Shown here one piece after another: positions 47,274 to 58,849 of a DNA stretch of 64,000 nt. Numbering within the stretch: the stretch's first letter is position 1; the number at the start of each line of letters is the position of its first letter. The stretch spans positions 62,001 to 126,000 of the forward strand of contig WSYH01000105.1 of the NCBI GenBank assembly GCA_036426205.1. The letters run 5' to 3'. The position numbers were made by a program, and so were the translations under genes. The DNA comes from Ascaphus truei (taxonomy: Eukaryota > Chordata > Amphibia > Anura > Ascaphidae). The notes beneath the pieces were generated by a model. It searched no databases and was not told the DNA's origin. It was given only the letters and a program-made list of their open reading frames with translations.

Positions 47274-48600
47274 AAAACATACAGAACACCTACAAGCTCA
47301 AATTGAACCCCCAAAATACCCACAACATATATATAAGCATATAAGTTTCACAGAGGAGTGCTACTGAGCATGGCAATATGTATTTAAAGCCAGAGACATA
47401 ACATAAAACACAGACAAAGCTCAGTGCACATCCAGAAAAACTTATATACGGTACAGTGCCTAAATATACATGTATAAATAACTAATAAATAAAATGGTCT
47501 TTTAGTTTAACATTTTGGCCAAATTGTTGTAAGCCCTTGAGCCAAACTTTACGGCAGACCACGTTTCAAGGGTCCCTACACTAATATAGATTCTTAATAA
47601 CCTGTGCATTGCCAGGAAGAATGATTTATAATAAATCTGTCAATATAAGTTGCAAAAGTTCTAAGTCTGATTGAAGCTTTTATTAACCTGTACATTACCA
47701 GGAAAAGCACTCTGTAATAGATTTGTCACAATCACACTGCATGCAGGCAAGTTCCCCTGATAGTTGGAGATGCCATGGAGTGAGCTTTTAACCATTTAAA
47801 TGTGGGAGGGAGTGAGCTTCAATTGGATAGGAGGTTGCCACCCTCCAAAACAGCCAAGACTAGCTGCACAAGAATTATAAAACATACAGAACACCTACAA
47901 GCTCAAATTGAACCCCCAAAATACNNNNNNNNNNNNNNNNNNNNNNNNNNNNNNNNNNNNNNNNNNNNNNNNNNNNNNNNNNNNNNNNNNNNNNNNNNTA
48001 GTTTAACATTTTGGCCAAATTGTTGTAAGCCCTTGAGCCAAACTTTACGGCAGACCACGTTTCAAGGGTCCCTACACTAATATAGATTCTTAATAACCTG
48101 TGCATTGCCAGGAAGAATGATTTATAATAAATCTGTCAATATAAGTTGCAAAAGTTCTAAGTCTGATTGAAGCTTTTATTAACCTGTACATTACCAGGAA
48201 AAGCACTCTGTAATAGATTTGTCACAATCACACTGCATGCAGGCAAGTTCCCCTGATAGTTGGAGATGCCATGGAGTGAGCTTTTAACCATTTAAATGTG
48301 GGAGGGAGTGAGCTTCAATTGGATAGGAGGTTGCCACCCTCCAAAACAGCCAAGACTAGCTGCACAAGAATTATAAAACATACAGAACACCTACAAGCTC
48401 AAATTGAACCCCCGCAGGAACTTGCCTGCATGCAGTGTGATTGTGACAAATCTATTACAGAGTGCTTTTCCTGGTAATGTACAGGTTAATAAAAGCTTCA
48501 ATCAGACTTAGAACTTTTGCAACTTATATTGACAGATTTATTATAAATCATTCTTCCTGGCAATGCACAGGTTATTAAGAATTTATATTAGTGTAGGGAC
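47274..48600. repeat. Tandem and inverted duplication around an assembly gap
   Basis: A unit starting AAAACATACAGAACACC at 47274 restarts at 47879 (605-bp period) and again in part at 48374. After the gap, 47999-48412 repeats 47503-47915. From 48413 the sequence turns around: 48413-48605 is the reverse complement of about 48060-48250 (and of 47570-47760). The second copy lacks about 183 bases where the 74-base gap lies. Confidence 0.88.
47925..47998. other. Assembly gap (74 N)
   Basis: Run of N inside the second copy of the tandem duplication. By comparison with the first copy, about 183 bases would be expected, so the gap size is probably not exact. Confidence 0.99.
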
Positions 48601-48604
48601 CCTT

Positions 48605-48975
48605 GAAACTGTATTAAACCTCATCTGCCATTCACCGGCCAAAGTTTCCAGTCTGTCCAAGTCGTCTTGTAGATCTATTACACCCTACTCTGATTTTACT
48701 AATTTACATCATTTAGTATCGTCGGCAAAGATGGAGACTTGGCTCCCTATTCCAGCCTCTAGGTCATTAATAAATTGCTTAAAATGCAGCGGCCCCGGTA
48801 CCTAACCTTTAGTTAATCCATTTCCAACTTTAGCTCAACCTGGAAATGCACCATTTATGACAGCAACCTTTGCAAAATCTAAGTAGACCACATTAACTGC
48901 ATTGCTGTGGTCTACGTTCCTATTTACCTCCTCAAAGAAACTAATAAGGTTAGTTAGGTAAGATGTGTCCCTCAT
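48605..48975 (-). pseudogene. CR1-like LINE reverse transcriptase fragment
   Basis: Minus-strand translation shows motif A as AVNVVYLDFAK (48869-48900), then a deletion, then LEAGIGSQVSIFADDTK with motif C FADD at 48718-48729, and DDLDRLETLAGEWQMRF near 48625. This order and spelling is the CR1 group of non-LTR retrotransposons, different from the L2 copies. Stops and deletions make it a fossil. It directly abuts the inverted duplication. Confidence 0.8.
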
Positions 48976-49354
48976 TAAAGCCATGTTTATTATTACTAAT
49001 ACTGTTGCTGTCCAATAATGTAGATATTACTCAATATTTTCCCTTAATAAACCTTCAAGTAGAAAATCCTGGAGCATGTCGGTGCATCAGAAAAATAGCC
49101 ACAGCTGCGGGTCCACAATTTGTACATATACGTGACCCATGCAGCTATAACGGCAATAAATGTATTTAAATTGAGGTGAATCCGGACACTGTGGAGAGAG
49201 AAACCCCATAATCTGTTACCCAGGGGGACCATATAAAGACTCACGGCCGTGACCCAGGGACTGATCTCTATATGGCTAGGGGTATGTATCACCTGGAGTA
49301 GGAACAGCCCTGAATAGTTTGAAATGTCAATATCAGTGGTTTAAGGCCCCTGCC
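48976..49354. other. Intron, nothing recognised
   Basis: No supported feature. Confidence 0.45.
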
Positions 49355-49560
49355 TGCTCTCCTCCATTGTGCGCCGCCCCTCCTTACCTCGCGCAGCGTC
49401 AAATGACGCGTGACCCGCGGCGTCATTTAACGTCACGTTACCAAGGCAACCGTGACGTCACATGACCCCTCTGTGTCATTTGACGCCGCGTTGCAATGGT
49501 CGCCCGTTCTGAAGCTGGCTGAATCCCGGTAAGTAGAGGTTGCAGAGGCCTCGCGCGGTC
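49355..49560. mobile_element. hAT MITE family A, truncated copy
   Basis: Interior words of family A (CAGCGTCAAATGACGCG, GTGACGTCACATGACCCC, TTGCAGAGGCCTCGCGCG) without either terminal repeat. TGACGTCA at 49453-49460. Confidence 0.75.
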
Positions 49561-52281
49561 CATACTGTAGAAGGCTATTCTCTTTTGAAATGTACAGGCG
49601 GCCTTTGTTACTAAATTTAAGAAAGGACCAACACGGCTACCCGCCCTTCTTTCCTTATTCCAATTGTGAGTTCCTGTCTAGGTACAACAAGAAGTGCTGT
49701 CATCCACCGACTTTCAACTAAAATACAGATGCTTTGGCCACTGCAGTTCATCCAAGTAATTTCTCGTTCACAATTATGAATATTTCAGGAAAAAAACGCA
49801 ATGTTTGTGTCTTTTTTTTGTGACATTGTCGGTGCCTAAGCCTGTGTTCTGTTGAATTCTTATCTTTGGAATGTGTAGGACGGACACTCCTTGGAAGATT
49901 AAACCCCTGTCATTCATCCAATCAGATTGCAGTGTTTCCCTCACGGTAACCATTTTAGCCTTGGCATATTTCTGATTATCTTTGCTGTCGTGTAGCATCT
50001 TTGAGAAGTCATGGGGCAGTGTGCTCTTTACAGGCATCGGTGTTTCACAGTCATTTCTGTTTATAGGCTTGGAGAAGAATCTCCATTTCAATGTCCATAG
50101 CATGTGTTCGGCAGTCAGTTATTAATTACATTCCAAGATAAGCATTATCTGTTCCAGTTCGCAAGTGTACCTAGACAAGAGGATCATCCATTCCCTGTCC
50201 ATGTCAAGAATACGGGGGAATAAATTAACACTCGGTGTTATTAACCCATTTAGGACTGGAGTCCAGCATTGATGTGGTTCAAGGGGAAAGTGCTGTTATT
50301 TTCTAGTCTCTAGTAAATGGGGTTAACTTCACCTGCCTTGCCATTTTTGTTATTCCATATTCTTTTCTTCACCTGATCTCTGGAGTCTTTCCGAGCATAA
50401 CTTGTAAAAATAACAGTTCCTCCGGTAGTTCAGTTTCCTAGAGAAATGTGTAGAGACTTCCACTTCTCATGGAACAACATTACTGTTTTATGTAACTGGA
50501 TTTGGGGAAGCTGTTTGAGCTTTCAGCAATTTCGTCAAGTTCACCGCACAAATCATATAACTGTGCGCTCTGGCCATGTACGTTAATCTGGCAATATGTT
50601 TAAGAAAGGGAGATATTCCCATAAATGGGAAGTGCCGCAATTTTGGAAATATTAAGCCAAGGAGTTTAAATCGAATAATTTTATTTCATGTTTGTTAAGT
50701 GTAAATGCTCTTTAAATCATTTTCCTCAAGGAGAGGCCTACATAACATAATATTAAGATATTAAGATATTTTAATATATCATATATGGGAAGCCGTCAGG
50801 TCTCAAACGTGCTTTTGTATCGTGTATATGCGTCATGTTGTAATGTAAATTTCCTGCACATTCGGACATACACTGTAACTTAGGGCTGACCTAAAACTTA
50901 ATTAAAATCAATTTTTTGTTGTTGAAAGATTTGTCCTAAACTTCATATAGTTTTAGAGTAGGGTTGGCTAATTTAATGATGTTTATCTTGTTGTTTTCTG
51001 GCTTGCCCCTCCTAGAAACAGCCATAATGCACGTCTAGCAGTGTTTCCGAGCATGCGCATTTTAAGTGAAACGTCTTTGTCTTTTGTCAGTGAAATTGTA
51101 TTTTGATTGCATTAAAGACTTTTGAGAGTATTCATTATTTTAGTTAACGTCTGTTAACTATTTAGGTAACGTGGCGTCGGTTGCCCTGATATAATGGAGC
51201 TTTGTGGATATACCCTTTAGTCGTGTAGTGTTGGTGTTTCTGCTCCCAGAAAGAAAATCAAAAGGGCTGCCAAATCCTGCGGGTCTCGCAGACCAATAGG
51301 AAACAACAACATAGTTTTCGTAGGCATGATGTTGAGACTTCTCATTGGATGACCACTGGCACCAACTTTGAAAATTCAGGAAGGAAACCAAGCAGCTAAA
51401 CCGATAAGCATCATTGAAATCATGTTGTCCCAAAGTTAAAAATAGCACAGTTCAGCTCCATGTGGTTCAGCTTCAGTCTGAATTATGAAAGAAAAATACA
51501 TTTAAAAAAAGTAGGACTGCTGTTTTAAGCTCTGTACAGTGGATGTAACCTATTATTTTGGTGACGAAGCACTCCATAAATATCTGCTTGCAACTTTTAG
51601 AAGAGAACAAAGTGATTTTAATTCAATTATTTTACAACAATAGAAATACATTTAATATGTGTCATTTCAGACAGACAAAGTGCTTTGTTTTTCATCAACG
51701 CAGCCCACTTTCTTGATACATGGACCCCAATATGTTTTGTGATTTCATTGTAAACGCAAGGTACTATCGACAAAAAATCCATCATACTATTTCAAATGGT
51801 TTGGGACATTTTGGGGACCCATAGCATTTATGACTTTTTTTTTTATTTGTTTGCGCTGTGAGAAATAAAGGTTTTCCTTTTCTTGAAGTCAACAGAATTA
51901 ATGCTCATCAGCTACATATGTTTGTCTGTTACCGCTTCTAATGGCTTTATAATTGTTATTTGCAACATAACTAGCAACTATTTACCTGTATGTAACTCCT
52001 TACCCGGCTCTAAAGGATGTCACATCAGATTTAGTTATGTACAATGCCAGAGCTCCGTCTCTCAAGCCTTTTTTAGAGTGCTGGGTAGGTGCATGCTGGG
52101 CGTGGGTGATAATGTTGACAGCCGTCTAAAACACGTCACAGGTATTGAAATACGTTCTACCTTGACAGAAACTTGTGACAAACAATAACTTTCAAGACTA
52201 AAGTTTCCATTCCTGTCCAGGGGAGGTGCATGGTTTAGTGGCCCATGGAAAAGGAAAGCGGGGAGATGACTTGCAGGAGGC
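49561..52281. other. Intron, repeat-poor
   Basis: Mostly unique-looking, AT-rich sequence with no mobile ends I can delimit. Open frames here are short and without family resemblance. Confidence 0.45.
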
Positions 52282-52284
52282 TAA

Positions 52285-52615
52285 GGCCTCGGCCATGTTA
52301 CCTGATTGCTCGCTGAAGTGTGCTGACGCGTGCTGACGAACGCTCATGCGTGGCACTGAGCCCCTACAGCCGCAATTAGAGCGACTTTAGTAGGGGCTTG
52401 CCTACGCTTCCGCAAGCGCGCGTAAGTGTAGGTTTTAGGTAATTTAAAAAATCAAGCGCTTGCCGGAGCGCAACCAGCTCTGTGACGTAACCGGCCTGCC
52501 CCCGGCCCGCCCCCTGACGGCGCGCAGGGCAAGCAACCGCAAGGCCAGGGAAAGCACCCACTTTCCCTGAGCCTCAGCACGCTTCAGCGAGCAAGCAGGT
52601 AACATGGCTGAGGCC
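52285..52615. mobile_element. Harbinger-type MITE, 331 bp
   Basis: Inverted ends GGCCTCGGCCATGTTACCTG and CAGGTAACATGGCTGAGGCC extend about 45 bp with few mismatches. TAA flanks (52282-52284 and 52616-52618) fit PIF/Harbinger. GC-rich, non-coding. Confidence 0.87.
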
Positions 52616-52798
52616 TAAGATGCAAGGAGAACGTGCTGGATGGGCAGGCTCTATGTGAGCCCAGGCTGCTGTATCGGCAACCCTATGGGGCTTCTCAAGG
52701 GACACGGCTGCATCAATGGCGCTACCATTTGGTAGTGCTCACGACCAAACAGTTAGTGAACGGCCTCTTATGATATTAGCAATATTATGGGATATATA

Positions 52799-54221
52799 CA
52801 GTTGTGTGAAAAAGAAAGTACACCCTCTTTGAATTTTATGGTTTTACATATCAGAACATAATAACAATCATCTGTTCCTTAGCAGGTCTAAAAATTAGGT
52901 AAATACAACCTCAGGTGAATAACAACATATGACATATTACACGTGTCATGATTTATTTAACAAAAATAAAGCCAAAATGTGTGAAAGACTAAGTACAGCT
53001 TATTATTCAATAGCTTGTAGAAGCACCTTTAGCAGCAATAACTTGAAGTAATCGTTTTCTGTATGACTTTATCAGTCTCTCACATCGTTGTGGAGGAATT
53101 TTGGCCCACTCTTCTTTACAACGTTGCTTCAGTTCATTGAGGTTTGCGGGCATTTGTTTATGCACAGCTCTCTTAAGGTCCCGCCACAGCATTTCAATCG
53201 GGTTGAGGTCTGGACTTTGACTGAGCCATTGCAACACCTTGATTCTTTTCTTTTCCAGCAATTCCAGTCATTCTGTTGTAGATTTGCTGGTGTGCTTGGG
53301 ATCATTGTCCTGTTGCATGACCAAATTTCGGCCAAGCTTTAGCTATCGGACAGATGGCCTCACATTTGACTCTAGAATACTTTGGTATACAGAGGAGTTC
53401 ATGGTCGACTCAATGACTGCAAGGTTACCAGGTCCTGTGGCTGCAAAACAAGCCCAAATCAGCACCCCTCCATGAGGGTGCTTGACAGTTGGTATGAGGT
53501 GTTTGTGCTGATATGCTGTGTTGGTTTTCGCCAAATGTGGCTCTGTGCATTATGGCCAAACATCTCCACTTTGGTCTCATCTGTCCAAAGGGCATTGTTC
53601 CAGAAGTCTTGTGGTTTTTTCAAATGCTACTTTGCAAACCTAAGCCGTGCTGCCATGTTCTTTTTAGAGAGAAGAGACTTTCTCCTGGCAACCCTTCCAA
53701 ACAAACCATACTTGTTCAGTCTTTTTCTAATTGTACTGTCATGAACTTTAACATTTAACATGCTAACTGAGGCCTGTAGAGTCTGAGATGTAACTCTTGT
53801 TTTTTTTGCAATTTCTCTGAGCATTGCACAGTCTGACCTTGGGTTGAATATGCTGGGACGTCCACTCCTGGGAAGATTGGCAACTGTCTTGAATGTTTTC
53901 CACTTTTGAATAATCTTTCTCACTGTAGAATGATGGACTTGAAATTGTTTGGAAATGGCCTTATAACCCTTCCCAGATTGATGGGCAGCAACAATTGCTT
54001 CTCTAAGATCATTGCTGATGTCTTTCTTCATTGGCATTGTGTTAACACACACCTGAATGCTCCAGACCAGCAAACTGCTAAAGCTTTGGCTTTTATAGAG
54101 GTGGTCACACTTGCTGATGATCAATTAATCAAGGGCATTTGATTAGTAGCACTGTCTGCTACTTAGCATCTTAATTCCTATGGAAGCAGTAAGGGTGTAC
54201 TTAGTTTTTCACACATCGTGA
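52799..54221 (-). mobile_element. Tc1-like DNA transposon, degenerate
   Basis: A near full-length Tc1/mariner element. The left end after TA (52797-52798) is CAGTTGTGTGAAAAAG..., and AAGTACACCCT is shared, inverted, with the right end (GGGTGTACTTAGTTTTTCAC, about 54192-54211). The last bases of the right end have diverged, so the boundary is approximate. It carries one transposase gene on the minus strand. Confidence 0.93.
53007..54037 (-). pseudogene. Tc1 transposase, inactivated
   Basis: DD34E-type transposase that would cut and paste the element at TA. Start MPMKKDISNDLREAIVAAHQ (ATG at 54035-54037), with the paired helix-turn-helix region HHSTVRKIIQKW, GRPSIF and VHDSTIRKRLNKYGLFGRVA. 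Catalytic blocks are LWTDETKVEMFG, QQDNDPKHTSK and [11 protein letters not shown], so all three acidic positions are still spelled. It is broken by a frameshift in the middle (between about 53630 and 53540) and by at least two in-frame stops, one just before the KLGRNLVMQQ block (53340-53342) and one replacing a codon after KSTTE. It ends at 53007. About 340 codons is normal for the family. Confidence 0.92.
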
Positions 54222-54438
54222 TGCCATGCAGATTCATATATGCATACAGGATCTTTTCTCAGAGTATCCTGCATTTAATATTGTTATAATCCCCATGTGA
54301 TATTGACCCAAACACATGATAATCGTGATAATCTGTGGAACACTCGTATGCTCCATATTCGAGCCGGTATGCCACCCCACCTCCGACAATTTTAATAGTA
54401 TTTTCTTTCACTGTAAATAATATGTTCACTATTGTATA

Positions 54439-54770
54439 CAGGCATACCCCGGTTTAAGGACACTCACTTTAAGTACACTCGAGAGTAAGGACATATCGCC
54501 CAATAGGCAAACGGCAGCTCACGCATGCGCTTGTCAGCACGTCTTGAACAGCAATACCGGCTCCCTACCTGTACCAAAGCTGTGCGCAAGCGGGGAGACC
54601 ATAGAGCCTGTTACACATGCGTTATTTACATCAGTTATGCACGTATATGACGATTGCAGTACAGTCCATGCATCGATAAGTGAAAAAAAGGTAGTGCTTC
54701 ACTTTAAGTACATTTTCACTTAACATACATGCTCCGGTCCCATTGTGTACGTTAATGCGGGGTATGCCTG
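54439..54770. mobile_element. Tc1/pogo-type MITE, 332 bp
   Basis: Ends CAGGCATACCCCGGTTTAA and TTAATGCGGGGTATGCCTG are inverted repeats flanked by TA on both sides (54437-54438, 54771-54772). CAGGCATACCCCG-type ends resemble Tigger/pogo-derived MITEs. Non-coding. Confidence 0.85.
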
Positions 54771-54772
54771 TA

Positions 54773-56181
54773 CCTTTTTTTCGATATAATAAACCCTTTT
54801 TATTTTTCACTTTTTGTCTTGCTATTTTGGAGACTGCTGGGGGTCTCAAGTAACAAATTTTACCCATCATTTGTGACGGCCTTATAAGAGATATTGGTAT
54901 CCTTAGATACAGCCTTACCTTTCTCCCTCAGAGAGAGCAAACTATTAGGGACCTTCTTTTGACCTTTTGGTGATCATTACTGTTTATATGTAACTAGAAA
55001 ACAATAAAGAATGATAGGACACATCTTAATACATATTCCTAAACACACAAACCTATGTACAGGACTCACAGGGAGGACCCCAGTCATAACTCTGAAGAAC
55101 CTGCTTCTAGAACATAAGTGGTGGCTATATATCGTCCTAGAGATAAATCATTAACAACATTCTTGGAGTACTAAGGAAAAGGTGATTAAATGTTTTTTAA
55201 TCATACTTAATGAGTTTTATGTTTTGGTAACTCTAAAGTATGACTAAATAGGCACTTAATTCGTTTTCAATAGAAATATCAAGAAATTCCAAGTCGGGAA
55301 GTGCATTTAGTGAGTTTTTGCCAAAAATGCACTTAATGAGTTTTACCTCTACAACATATACCATTACATTGACTCTTACATCACATGGTTGGGTGGGAGT
55401 AACCCAAGTGATCCCACACGCTTAACCCCTTAAAGCCAGTAATCTCTTACAGAAACTAGTAGTCCTTCAAGAGGGGGGCTACATGTAGATGTAAGGACTG
55501 TTAAATTGCTCACTAGAAGACATCAGATAGCCTACTGTACATATTATAAAACCCTTTAAAGAATTTGTTGTCCAAGAAAATGTAAATGGTTTGAAAATTA
55601 TTTAAAAGCTGTTATACTGATTTTGCTAGAGGTGTTAGTCCGCTGCATTTAACCCATTAAGCATGTCACTGTTCTTGGTTCTCTTTGTCCTTGGAGGACG
55701 GATTGCTCCTGTAAACATTACCACTGCCAGTAATTGACTTTGACTCCAAGTGGGATTACACGTTTAATCACAGTCAGTCATTCTTCCGTGGAACAAAGGT
55801 GATGCTGGGTTATACATGACGTTTAATTGCTAATTATGTTTATCAAAGAAAATTATTTGCCATTCCTATGGCATAAAATGACTAATGTGTGGCTGGGAGA
55901 AGAAGAATTACAAGAATGTTATTCCAAGCCTCCCAATGACCTCTGCTAGGCACACAAGTGGCACAGGAAGAGTAAAAATGAATCTCTTGGTCTCTACGCC
56001 ATTAATGCATTATTATAGATGGTGCATCCAAAGTGTATTTTTTATTTAATTTTTTTCATATTATACTTTCAGCTGGTTTCCCTTAGTTTAATTAACACAC
56101 ACATTTTAAATTTAAAAAAAAAAGTTATTTGATTTCCAAATTGTCAATAGAGGTTCTCTTTGGGAATGGGAGTTCCTCATA
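54773..56181. other. Intron with candidate conserved noncoding block
   Basis: AT-rich unique sequence. 55640-55960 is repeat-free by eye and dense in factor-like words (GGGATTACACGTTTAATC, TTAATTGCTAATTATG, TATCAAAGAAAATTA). No coding support. Confidence 0.4.
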
Positions 56182-56186
56182 GTCCC

Positions 56187-56672
56187 TGTTGCAGGGTACA
56201 TGCAACCACACACGGGTTCTCTTGATAAGGCTTATTTATTGAGCCTTAAAAACATACAGCACACAAAAACAAAATAGCTTCTCTTCAGCATACAAAAACA
56301 AAATAGCTTCTCTTCAGCATACAAAAACAAAATAGCTTCTCTTCAGCATACAAAAACAAAATAGCTTCTCTTCAGCATAGAAAACAAGGCAGCTTCTCTT
56401 CAGCATGCAGCACACAAACAGTTCATCACACATGTACTTTGAAAACAGACCTTATAGCAGTAATCTCTTCAGTATTTCAGTCCTGTCTCCTGACCAGCTA
56501 GCCTGCATGTGTGTACAGCCTGGGGGTTTTAAAACACCTTGATTATGCAGCTGGGGTCAGACTAATTAAGCAGTCCTTCTCAACTGAAACTTAACCTCGT
56601 CACTGCTGCACTACAAGCCTAAACATAGGTTTGCCAGGTATATGGCTGGTGACGTTCATTCACCCTGTCACA
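56187..56672 (-). mobile_element. Solo LTR, family 1 (copy b)
   Basis: Starts TGTTGCAGGG, ends CCCTGTCACA, with a perfect 5-bp duplication GTCCC (56182-56186 and 56673-56677). Near-identical to 9140-9564 except for more copies of an internal 29-bp tandem unit. No internal coding region. Confidence 0.92.
56265..56400. repeat. 29-bp tandem repeat inside LTR
   Basis: Four to five copies of a 29-bp unit containing AAAATAGCTTCTCTTCAGCA. The other LTR copy has fewer. Confidence 0.9.
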
Positions 56673-57307
56673 GTCCCCATCAAAGGCACTCTCGCTGTGT
56701 TCCACGTTAAAGGCTTTATTGGGCTACATGCCTTGGATGAATCTCATAAGTCAACGTTTCGGCTCACGGAGTCAGAGCCTTCAACAAGACATTGTAAATA
56801 GCTTGAACAATAAAGGAAACACACAGGCCTTCTTTTTGTGGAATTGTCTTGTGTAATATTGCTATAGCAAATATAATAGTGTATCATGTAACCGGTGTCA
56901 TAGTGCTTTCAATTGCTCCACAAAACCTCTCCCAATATCACAGACGAAACACTGCTCAAGATAAATACCCTAACTTTAGATTCTCATTATTTTAGTTTGA
57001 TATCTAGCCGCATGACAGTTTAGTTTGTCATATATAGAAAGACAGTTTTAACACACTAACAATATTGGTGTTAGCATAGCATTGCTAAATAACTAGTGAC
57101 ATCGCAGAGTGGTAACACACCTGATATTTTCCCATAGTTCACTTCACGTATGATGTTGGGAACTATTGGTGTTCACATCCTTCATGTGGGTCTTTTATAT
57201 CTACTGATTATCTCAGCTGGTTGTCAGAGATGTATTCAGCGAGTCATTCTCTGCTGCTCTTATTTCCTGAAGGAGTAAGGTGATTATGTAAATAATATGT
57301 ATGTGTA
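56673..57307. other. Intron; GAAACGTTG-type repeat remnant
   Basis: 56735-56790 reads on the minus strand as GAAGGCTCTGACTCCGTGAG then CCGAAACGTTGAC, a motif that recurs in the foldback repeats. The remainder is featureless. Confidence 0.4.
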
Positions 57308-57315
57308 TCCTATCA

Positions 57316-57581
57316 CAGGGGGGTGCGGGATTTCCTAAGGGGGGAGGGGGCTTGCAGAGGCCCTGCGCTCTAACCCGAGGTGTTTAAATTTAATGCCAGG
57401 GGAGGCGTGAGGCCTCTGCGATTTCACTTACCTGCTCTTAGCCGGCTCTTCTGCGACACGTCGTCATGACAGGGGTCAAATGGCAACGCGTCACATGATG
57501 TTGTGATGTCATTTGATGCCGCGGAGGGGGGGGGGGGCTCAGACAAAGGGGGAGCGCAAACTGAAACGTTTGGCACCCCTG
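57316..57581. mobile_element. hAT MITE family A, copy 7
   Basis: Left end CAGGGGGGTGCGG, right end TTTGGCACCCCTG. Flanks TCCTATCA (57308-57315) and TCCTATTA (57582-57589) match at 7 of 8. Confidence 0.9.
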
Positions 57582-57589
57582 TCCTATTA

Positions 57590-58154
57590 CATTGAGAAAA
57601 ACAGATATTTAAGTGGTTTACCTGTATACAATATTGCTGCTATAAGAATTGTAAGGGAGAAGCTTTTTATATAGATATATTTTTATTAAAATTAAACCTG
57701 AAAGTTAAGGTTTGTAAATGGAATAATTAGTGTTGCCGGTCAGTGTTTAAACCAGACTATGATTGTTCAAATATTGTTTATGTAAATTGCCGCTGTATTT
57801 TTTGTTAACTGCTGACATCAAATGCCTGCTACCTTACGAGAATATAAATATTTCTTTGATATATTTGCACGTAAAAACAAATTGTTGGAACACAATGAAA
57901 ATCAAAAATGTTTTAGTTACCCAACATATCAGGCCTTATTTACTAAGCGATCCTATTGTACACCTCCCAAAACACCGTACGGTCCATCTTTTGGCATTAG
58001 AAGGGGTCTTGGGAAATAGCACTGCTTAGTTAATATGGGCCATACTAATTTCAGCATGAGTATATATTTTGTGTAATTGCAAACAGATTGTAATTGTTGT
58101 TGCTAAGTTATGGCCGTGTAAGAGGCAACTAAGTGGATTGTGTTATATTATAAC
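57590..58154. other. Intron, nothing recognised
   Basis: AT-rich, no supported feature. Confidence 0.5.
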
Positions 58155-58226
58155 TCCTACACTGCCAGGCAGGCCTGAAACCCATTGCAAGATGGTGCAG
58201 TCCCTTGTGGCAGTGTAGAGGTTAAG
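58152..58226. repeat. Short inverted-repeat element
   Basis: AACTCCTACACTGCCA and TGGCAGTGTAGAGGTTAA are inverted ends about 75 bp apart, resembling the TTAA-flanked ends at 41945. Confidence 0.6.
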
Positions 58227-58848
58227 TGATACAAAAAAATAATAATAATAGCACAGTGCTTCCCCTAGAGGCCAAATATGAATTACCAACAACATGATTG
58301 AGCTCCTATATATATATATATATTAGTTTGCCTTGTACAGTTTTAGTCCAAGCAAACATGACGGACTGAGTGCATTGTGTGGCCTCCCTGTGCATAACTG
58401 GGTTCCTCATGTGTTTCCTTTCTCGGACATTAGTCCTTTCATGGTGAGCTGTGGCTAAAGCTACTTTATTTCCCTAGTTTGCATAGGTGTGTACAGGAGC
58501 ACGGATATGCCAATTTGTAGCACGTGTAGCCAATGTTATTGCACCCGTTAACGCGTCAAAGTTGGGGCATCATTTAATGAGTGATTTTACGCGGCGACGC
58601 GGAAACAACCGCTGACGCGTACAAAGTGACCAGCCGCCGGGCGGTATTTAACGTGCCTTTATTTTACAACATTGGGGCTGCAATGGGTGCAATAATGTCG
58701 GTAATAACGTGGCAGTGATTCCTGGGCTGCTCGTTATGTTGGTCAGTGTTTTATTACCTGAGTGTTAGGTGTGATAACGCAGCATATTGTGGCCATCCTT
58801 AAGATGCTCAAGAACTATTACAAATATAGGAGAAGTATCTGCCGTCTA
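58227..58848. other. Intron, nothing delimited
   Basis: Contains a short TA run (58308-58322) and a CpG-bearing patch (58540-58640) without clear ends. Confidence 0.4.
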
Positions 58849-58849
58849 C

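Noticed and set aside
47802..48105. Open frames crossing the N run
   Set aside because: Their middle is unknown sequence and both sides are repeat DNA.
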